From Saxidomus purpurata (lineage: Eukaryota; Mollusca; Bivalvia; Venerida; Veneridae): a DNA stretch of 64,000 nucleotides. The stretch is taken from assembly GCA_022818135.1 (NCBI GenBank), contig JAFMSR010000006.1, positions 30,156,685-30,220,684 on the forward strand, written 5' to 3'. Under the pieces are notes generated by a model. That model ran no database searches, was not told where the DNA came from, and worked only from the letters and a program-made list of their open reading frames with translations. This document shows positions 58,422 through 64,000 of the stretch, piece by piece. The position numbers were made by a program, and so were the translations under genes. Numbering within the stretch: the first letter of the stretch is position 1; each line of letters begins with the position of its first letter.

Positions 58422-58491
58422 CTGGGTGCTGTTTTGGGGAGGCTACGTTTTTGGTACGTGGCATTCCCTTTTTGATATTATTTTTGTTTTT
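58337..58491 (+). mobile_element. RetA copy, ~155 bp
   Basis: TG microsatellite, shortened TTCTGGGTGC-GTTTTGGGGAGG block and the family 3' end. Confidence 0.85.
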
Positions 58492-58523
58492 ATAAACTTC
58501 AAATTTTATCTTTTTTATTTCTC

Positions 58524-58655
58524 AAATTTTATCTTTTTTATTTTTCTCTGTTTCTGCAGCAGACAGCTCATAGAGTTCATCAGAAGTGGCCATTTTTCTT
58601 ACTGGCTGGCTTTTATACTTATCTCTCCGGCCTTTAAGAAGTCGGGCTAAAAGTT
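58524..58655 (-). CDS. Coding-like fragment, 43 codons
   Basis: An open minus-strand run through LARLLKGRRDKYKSQPVRK, an internal ATG, a short acidic segment and a Lys-rich end, closed by TGA. The codon pattern is plausible but no family is recognised. It lies downstream of the zinc-knuckle fragment at 58,714 and upstream of a RetA copy. Confidence 0.25.
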
Positions 58656-58713
58656 GTGAGATTACAAAATGTCTCCTTTAAAACTTCTTCATCTTGTACC
58701 ATATTTATCTGAT

Positions 58714-58898
58714 CTAACACTTACTACGAGTAGATTTATCCACCACTTGTTGGATATTGCTGTTTCCGCTTCCACCTGCTCCACGATCTGTATGAACATT
58801 ATTGTGGACATTGAGCAGTGCAGCAACTACAGCAGATTCAAGGTCATCAGTTTCAAAGTAACACCCAGGAAAGGGACATTTAACAATAGGCATCTTTC
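58714..58898 (-). CDS. Zinc-knuckle fragment, retroelement Gag-like N terminus
   Basis: Acceptor TTTTGTTTCAG at 58,899 precedes AAAG-ATG (58,893). The 59-codon frame starts MPIVKCPFPGCYFETDD and has VVAALLNVHNNVH further on, giving a C-x4-C...H-x3-H arrangement, then a Gly/Ser/Lys-rich tail and a stop. This start is one I associate with the N terminus of retrotransposon polyproteins in corals and molluscs. Only this first segment remains here. Confidence 0.45.
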
Positions 58899-58939
58899 CT
58901 GAAACAAAAGTAAATATGAATGCTGATTCATTAAACAAA

Positions 58940-59383
58940 CACTGTAGACCATTCTAAATAAGCACTTACCACCTTAAAAAGACTATGTTTTTATGCAAGT
59001 ATGATTCTTTGATGATACTCGATCTTGGGCTAGAAGGGACTCAACTGTCTGTTCTTAATCGTTGAAATTATCCATGTCCAATGACATTGCAGTATTCATA
59101 ACATTTTCTCTAGATTTATTTTGGTAAATGCATGCATTCACACGGCACAAGTTAAATTTCGACAATAACAAATCGATCACATTTACCAGATGTGAATTTG
59201 TTAGTTGTGCGCAAGCTTCAAGACGTTACAGGAGATGGAGTTTCCGTGTTGTCAAAGCACTCGTGCCTGTCACCGGTGTTTTTGTCAAGCCAAAGGAATG
59301 TTCGGGTACGTTTTGGTCACATAGCTAATTAGGATTGATCGAGCACAATGTAATGGCGCTTAGGGCCTACTGTCAAAGTTAGC
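58940..59383. other. No gene seen
   Basis: The 66-codon frame at 59,128-59,328 lacks support. Confidence 0.3.
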
Positions 59384-59387
59384 TTAA

Positions 59388-59744
59388 AGCTGCTCGCTCT
59401 CAGATTTTGGTAAAAAAATTAATTTCTTCAAACTGTATGTAAATAACATATTTTAGAACATGTGGTGATATAGAAAGGCTCCCATATAAATTCATGTCGC
59501 GTACATCTCTAAATTTCGAAAAATACGCTACCAAATTCAAAAGCGTTGCAAACGCTTTTGAAATTTCAATATAAACATATAGTGTAGCGGTGCCGTGTTA
59601 CCGACCTTTTCAGTCGATTTCTGCAAATTCCTACCTAGATTTTTGCTTATTTTTTCATTCTAGCCTTTAGTTTAATATTTATGAATAAGAATGTCAACTG
59701 TTTTGAAAAATATTTTTTTCAACGGTAACTGAGAGCGAGCAGCT
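59388..59744 (+). mobile_element. TTAA MITE-1 copy g, full length
   Basis: 357 bp, TTAA at 59,384-59,387 and 59,745-59,748; central palindrome AAAAGCGTTGCAAACGCTTTT intact. Confidence 0.88.
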
Positions 59745-59748
59745 TTAA

Positions 59749-61560
59749 AACTATGCGCACTGCAAACTGATTATATTTTGTGTGGTACCACAAAAATTTC
59801 AAAGCGAATTATAGTTTTCCAAATTATTAAATATAAGTCTCGTAATGAAGAGCTAAGCGTTGTTAAATCGGGTACATTTACAGTTGTTTTTACATTGCTT
59901 TAACTTTAAAAAGCTTCTTACATAAAAATATTCTATCAGTAAAACAGTAACATTTCAATAAACCTGAGATGTGACATGTTATGCATACCTAAAACATTGA
60001 CACAGTAATTACATAAGTCTACATTTACTTTGTGTAACGTTGGAATTTATTTTGACATGAAGAAGTGAGCATACAGCTCGAAAGAAAACTTATAACAGGG
60101 GTGGGCAATTCATTTGTTCGACTTATCCGCCTCGTACATTTTCACCTGCGGACAAGTGCATTTTGTCTTCTGGTTGACAGAGGACAAGTAAAAAAATTAT
60201 ACATGTAGGTATTTATTGTAGATCAATCATGATTTACCCGCTTTGTGGTACTATTATCATTATGGTTAACATAGCTACAAAATCTAGTGTTTACACATCT
60301 GTCCGGATTTGGTGGTCGTCCGGATTTGGTGGTCACATGCAAGTTTACGCACGGACGCCGCACAATCAAAAAAGCTCACCTTGACACTTTGTGACAGGTG
60401 AGCAAAAAATCAGAATTTGCCCATCTCTGTATAAGGATAGTGATTAAACAATTATACACGGATGAACACATCGAAGCATACAGCCCGGCCTAAACATTCC
60501 TTTACAGCGCGTGTGTACCCGTTTGACCTAGGATGATGTAATCCTCTGTAGTAAAAGCGATTGAAGTTATAATCTACGTGACAGATGAGCTAAAAAATGG
60601 CCACTTGATACTTTCTAGTTTCTACTTGATTACCAATTCTATTGAGAATTTCATTTCAACAACCGAAACGGTTTCTCGCAAATACAAATGGCGGCTTTCT
60701 CATAAATATTCTTATGGCCACTTGGGGGATTGAACTGCGGTCTCCCGGGTGACAGTCCGACACTCTAACAACGTCGCTAAAGAGCGAAGTTGGAAGTGCG
60801 GTATATTGTTATATACACTATTTACGTATAGGTTATAGGTCTATATTACAGGAATAAACAAATTTATTGCGAGGGAGCGTTAGCGAACCGATGCAATAAG
60901 TTTTTTCATTTCTGTAATATGGACCTATAACCGGCTTACAGTTTTCCCATATACAGACAATATTTGTATTGAAATATATAGAGATTTAGGGCGGAGCTTA
61001 GCTCTGTGATGTCACAGTCTTACTTATTGGAAAAATAAGTGAAATAATTATTTTCATATTGGAAATACTGAGTCAATATGGAGAATACAATTAGCTTTTT
61101 TGAATGAAATAGGGGCATTTGATTGGATTGGAAAGTAGGGCAAACTGTAAACACCGTTACACTTATATAAAACAATATTATCTACGTCTCTGACTAAAAT
61201 TATTCGCAGTTAAATCCTGATCAAAACATCGCCAAAACAGATTTGGATCAAAAACTGTAAAATAAACATTATTTAAGTTATTTTATGCATATTTCCGTTC
61301 CCCTAGCCATTGCCAAAAGAAAATTCAAGAACAAACATAATATTACAAGAAGAGTTATCAGCACTAGCAGCACTGTATGAAGTTGTAATACAAAAATGTA
61401 GTTAAATTTGATTTTATATAATTATTGCATTTATCACAAAATTTAAAAGATTACTTACATCTGTAAATACTACGCAGTATAGCTTTAACAAAATCCGTCA
61501 GCCATTAGGTCTTTATTTTCGCGCATTTTTTCATGACGTCATTCATTTGCGCCAAAAAAT
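59749..61560. other. Repeat debris, no gene seen
   Basis: Two copies of TCCGGATTTGGTGGTC at 60,303 and 60,320, a hairpin GCTCACCT...AGGTGAGC at 60,375-60,405 like the ends of the 32.75-kb family, a related GATGAGCTAAAAAATG at 60,586, and a tRNA-Asp-like relic at 60,717-60,790. TGACGTCA occurs at 61,533. Confidence 0.45.
60717..60790 (-). pseudogene. tRNA-Asp(GTC)-like relic
   Basis: The minus strand shows GGACTGTCACCCGGGAGACC, close to the anticodon arm of animal tRNA-Asp, followed by a B-box-like GCAGTTCAATCCCC. The acceptor stem does not pair, so this is a pseudogene or the head of an old SINE. Confidence 0.5.
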
Positions 61561-61564
61561 ACGT

Positions 61565-61905
61565 CAATTCTTGAAATCGTGAAGTTCAATACTTCACGAT
61601 TTCAAAATTTCTTGCCAAAAGCGTGAACTCATGAAATCGCAAATACGTGAAATCGTGAAGTTCAATAGTTCACGATTTCACTATTTCAAAATTTCACGCC
61701 AAAAGCGTGAACTCTTGAAATCGTGAAGTTCAATATTTCACGATTTCAAAATATCTTGCCAAAATAGTGAACTCATGAAATCGCGAATTCTTGAAATCGT
61801 GAAGTTCAATACTTCACGATTTCCAGATATCTCGCCAAAAGCGTGAACTCCTGAAATCGCAAATTCTTGAAATCGTGAAATCGTGAATATACTTCACGAT
61901 TTCAA
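61565..61905. repeat. Array of five GAAATCGTGAAGT hairpins
   Basis: Arms GAAATCGTGAAGT and ACTTCACGATTTC separated by 5 bases, at about 61,573, 61,650, 61,717, 61,794 and 61,868, spaced 66-78 bp, with GCCAAAAGCGTGAACTC between them. Part of the right arm of the foldback-like element. Confidence 0.8.
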
Positions 61906-62006
61906 TATTTCAACTATTCAATATTTCAGAACGTCATAAATTCACGATTTTCATTAATTCAATATTTCATTATTTCACAATTTCAAGAATTCTCGATTTC
62001 ATTTAA

Positions 62007-62367
62007 AGCTGCTCGCTCTCAGATTTTAGTAAAAAAAGAAAGTTCTTCAAACTGTATATAAATAACGTATTTTAGAACATACGGTGATATAAAAAGGCTC
62101 CAGTATAAATTTATGTCATGTGTATCTCTAAATTTAAAAAAAAATACGCTACCAAATTCAAAAGCGTTGCAAACGCTTTTGAAATTTCAATATAAACATA
62201 TAGTGTAGCGGTGCCGTGTAACCGACCTTTTCAATCGATTTCTGCGAAATTCCTACCTAGATTTTTGCTTATTTTTTTTTCCCTAGCCTTTAGTTTTATA
62301 TTAATGAATAAGAATGTCAATTTTTTTTAAAAATATTTTTTTCAACGGTAACTGAGAGCGAGCAGCT
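62007..62367 (+). mobile_element. TTAA MITE-1 copy h, full length
   Basis: 361 bp with TTAA at 62,003-62,006 and 62,368-62,371. The other arm of the host element preserves the empty site at 57,473. Confidence 0.9.
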
Positions 62368-62545
62368 TTAAATACTTCATGATTTCTACTTCACGAATTC
62401 ATACTCAGAAATCGTGAAGTCTTGAAATTGAAATGTCACCACCGGTCTTTCGTACAAAGTTCTAGAACACTTCTGCTGTTACATGTTCTTCCAGCTGCAA
62501 AGTTGAACTCTCCAGAGTCTGGCATTTTGTTGCTAGCCTCCTCAA

Positions 62546-62582
62546 AACAAAAATAATATCAAACAGGGAATGTCACGTACCA
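62546..62582 (-). mobile_element. RetA micro-insertion, ~37 bp
   Basis: AAAACAAAAATAATATCAA to GGGAATGTCACGTACCAA, the last part of the family only. Confidence 0.7.
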
Positions 62583-62855
62583 ATGAATGCCAAGTCTTCT
62601 AACTTAACTATAATTCTGCACACTTGCAAATGATGAACAGGTACTTCTATTATTTGTGCAAATGTACTTCCTTTTAAATTTGTAAAACTTGCAACTAAGT
62701 AGAACAAGTGACCCACACTTGAAACATGCTTGAAATGATCGTCTGATATTTGCTAGCAGAGTACATGTTCCTATTTTTGTGCAGTGGGATAAAAATGCAA
62801 TATTTGAGACACTGGTTCCTGTGAAGTCTAGCCAAACAAGTTTGCTGCTTCTAAC
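62583..62855. other. No gene seen
   Basis: AT-rich sequence between a RetA fragment and a MITE-2 copy. Confidence 0.3.
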
Positions 62856-62859
62856 TTAA

Positions 62860-63226
62860 TGGGGGCACTTCCTACATTTAGCAGATTATATTCTCGGAAA
62901 ATAGATTATGGGTTCAAAGAACGTTAAATGATAATTAAATACAATTTCAAAGAAGAACCTATGGCGAAAATTCCTCATTTTACCACAATTAATCAATATA
63001 GAGGCTTTTTATAATAAATCGCATCCATCCACTAATTGTACAACAACAACTCTACATAGATTATTGAAATTACGGTACTGCAATATCTTGTAAACCGCTA
63101 ATTTTATCGATAATGAGTGGGAATGCATAGCTAAAACTTTTAGGTGAAGATCTTGTATTTCCAAAGATTCTATTATTTATGTTTTGGAGGTTATTTAGTT
63201 TGACATCAGTTATAGGGTATGTTCCT
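62860..63226 (-). mobile_element. TTAA MITE-2 copy, reversed
   Basis: TTAA at 62,856-62,859 and 63,227-63,230; GGGGGCACTTCC at one end and GGGTATGTTCC at the other. Confidence 0.78.
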
Positions 63227-63230
63227 TTAA

Positions 63231-64000
63231 CTGTAATTAATATACATATCAAATAAATGATCACCAGTTTGAAATTAACACATCATGGCAGGGACAAAAC
63301 AATGAAAAGCATGGGCATGCTTTAGTGCTGCTTTCAGCTGTCCAATATCAGTAAACACAATTGGGTTTAGTCTCTCTTATTATATGAACCCAAATAATAG
63401 GTGTTGTACAAACTAGAAAGTTCAATTGCTTGCATACTCCTGTTATAGTCTGGTTCCCGACTTCATAGTCTGTTACGTAGTAATAAGGGGAAGGAACTCC
63501 AGACTAATTCTTGTTACAGTTGTCAGCATGTGCGGCAATCCAACATATTGCAGAGTGCGTATGAGACATCAAGTCGAAATACATTAAAAAGTTGAAGAAT
63601 TCAATAAATGATAAACACTGTTAACAAGTTTCACAATGGTCTAATGATATGATAAATTTATCAAAGAACTTAGAACTATATGATAAACCAATATCTGGCA
63701 TTTCTTATTTTCTGCAATATTATTAAGATCATTGAAAGAAGCAATGTGAGGGTCGTATTTTTTAAAAAAAATAACGGTCAGAAATTTACCAATAAGACAT
63801 ATTTCATGGTATGCAATTTTAACTGCCAAAGTGCTCCTTGGCCTTTGATGGAACTCCAGTGTGTAACACAACATACAGTAATTAGCGGGTATTGAAATAA
63901 ATAAATTAAACACAAATCACTCGCAAAAAATAGCAAAAATAAATTTCTTGTTAAAAATAAACATCCATGTCTATAGTATCAAAGTCTGGAAGACACTTCC
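63231..64000. other. No gene seen
   Basis: AT-rich sequence; overlapping 70-90-codon frames on both strands at 63,641-63,913 have no motif. Confidence 0.3.

Larger units (their letters stand above)
57419..62439. mobile_element. 5.0-kb foldback-like element
   Basis: The ends are inverted copies: GTGACAATTCAATTTCAAG at 57,419 and its near-perfect reverse complement ending at 62,439. The homology runs about 185 bp inward and consists of variants of GAAATCGTGAAG and TTGAAATATTGAA. The right arm is further extended by a tandem hairpin array (61,565-61,905). The interior holds unrelated insertions. Long arms made of short degenerate subrepeats are typical of foldback elements. No target duplication was identified. 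Confidence 0.65.

Noticed and set aside
61565..62000. CRISPR-like regular repeats with spacers
   Set aside because: The hairpins are part of an inverted arm, spacers are similar to each other, and the DNA is eukaryotic.

Overview
This is eukaryotic, AT-rich, intron-containing and very repeat-dense DNA, most likely from a bivalve mollusc. The pointers are several repeat styles I associate with bivalve genomes: short-period tandem cores of about 145-160 bp ending in hairpins, elements ending in AGGTGAGCTAAAA or GGGCCATGATGGCCCTCTTG, and tRNA-derived SINEs with a GGCGTTAAAC tail. The assignment is an inference, since no marker gene was found. There are no bacterial-style operons. All plausible host coding sequence is in short exons on the minus strand, recognised by open frame, splice sites and matching intron phase.

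Region 1 (61-9840) is a tandem array of six full units of about 1.46-1.57 kb (one enlarged to 1.80 kb by an insertion) and one partial unit. On the minus strand each unit carries exon C (about 23 codons, phase 0 to 1) and exon A (about 44 codons, Ser/Glu/Asp-rich, phase 1 to 0). A and C are open and correctly spliced in all six units. A third exon, B (29 codons, phase 0 to 0), is splice-competent only in units 2 and 3. Because B is symmetric, losing it leaves the A-to-C frame intact. This looks like a gene with an internally amplified acidic repeat, about 67 or 96 residues per repeat.

Region 2 (9841-33,700) is mostly mobile and tandem repeats: two families of TTAA-flanked MITEs, several tandem-core elements, a palindrome cluster at 28.57-29.19 kb, a well-preserved SINE with a 10-bp target duplication, and a decayed plus-strand zinc-finger gene (24.68-26.48 kb) broken by three insertions of one retroelement family.

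Region 3 (33.7-55.1 kb) holds a minus-strand multi-exon locus. In 5' to 3' order: a Cys-rich exon (55,099), an RNase-H-like/transposase-like exon (52,364-51,400), an OTU-type cysteine-protease-like segment with one in-frame stop (51,098-50,293), a set of duplicated acidic exons (49,977-49,267), a CIDE-N-like exon (43,828-43,685), a linker exon (41,549-41,453), a 113-codon exon (35,010-34,671) and a small acidic exon (33,849-33,775). Intron phases match along the chain, but whether it is one gene or two cannot be proved here. The N-terminal part is split by a 2.2-kb retroelement carrying part of a reverse transcriptase. Its 3' end is the same sequence that recurs as more than a dozen very short insertions across the window. 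The introns also hold a 3.3-kb TIR element with a nested pogo-like MITE, and an 847-bp MITE with an 8-bp target duplication.

Region 4 (55.1-64 kb) is nested repeats, including a 5.0-kb foldback-like element (57,419-62,439). One of its arms has an inserted TTAA MITE while the other arm keeps the matching empty site, so the window itself documents the TTAA target duplication.
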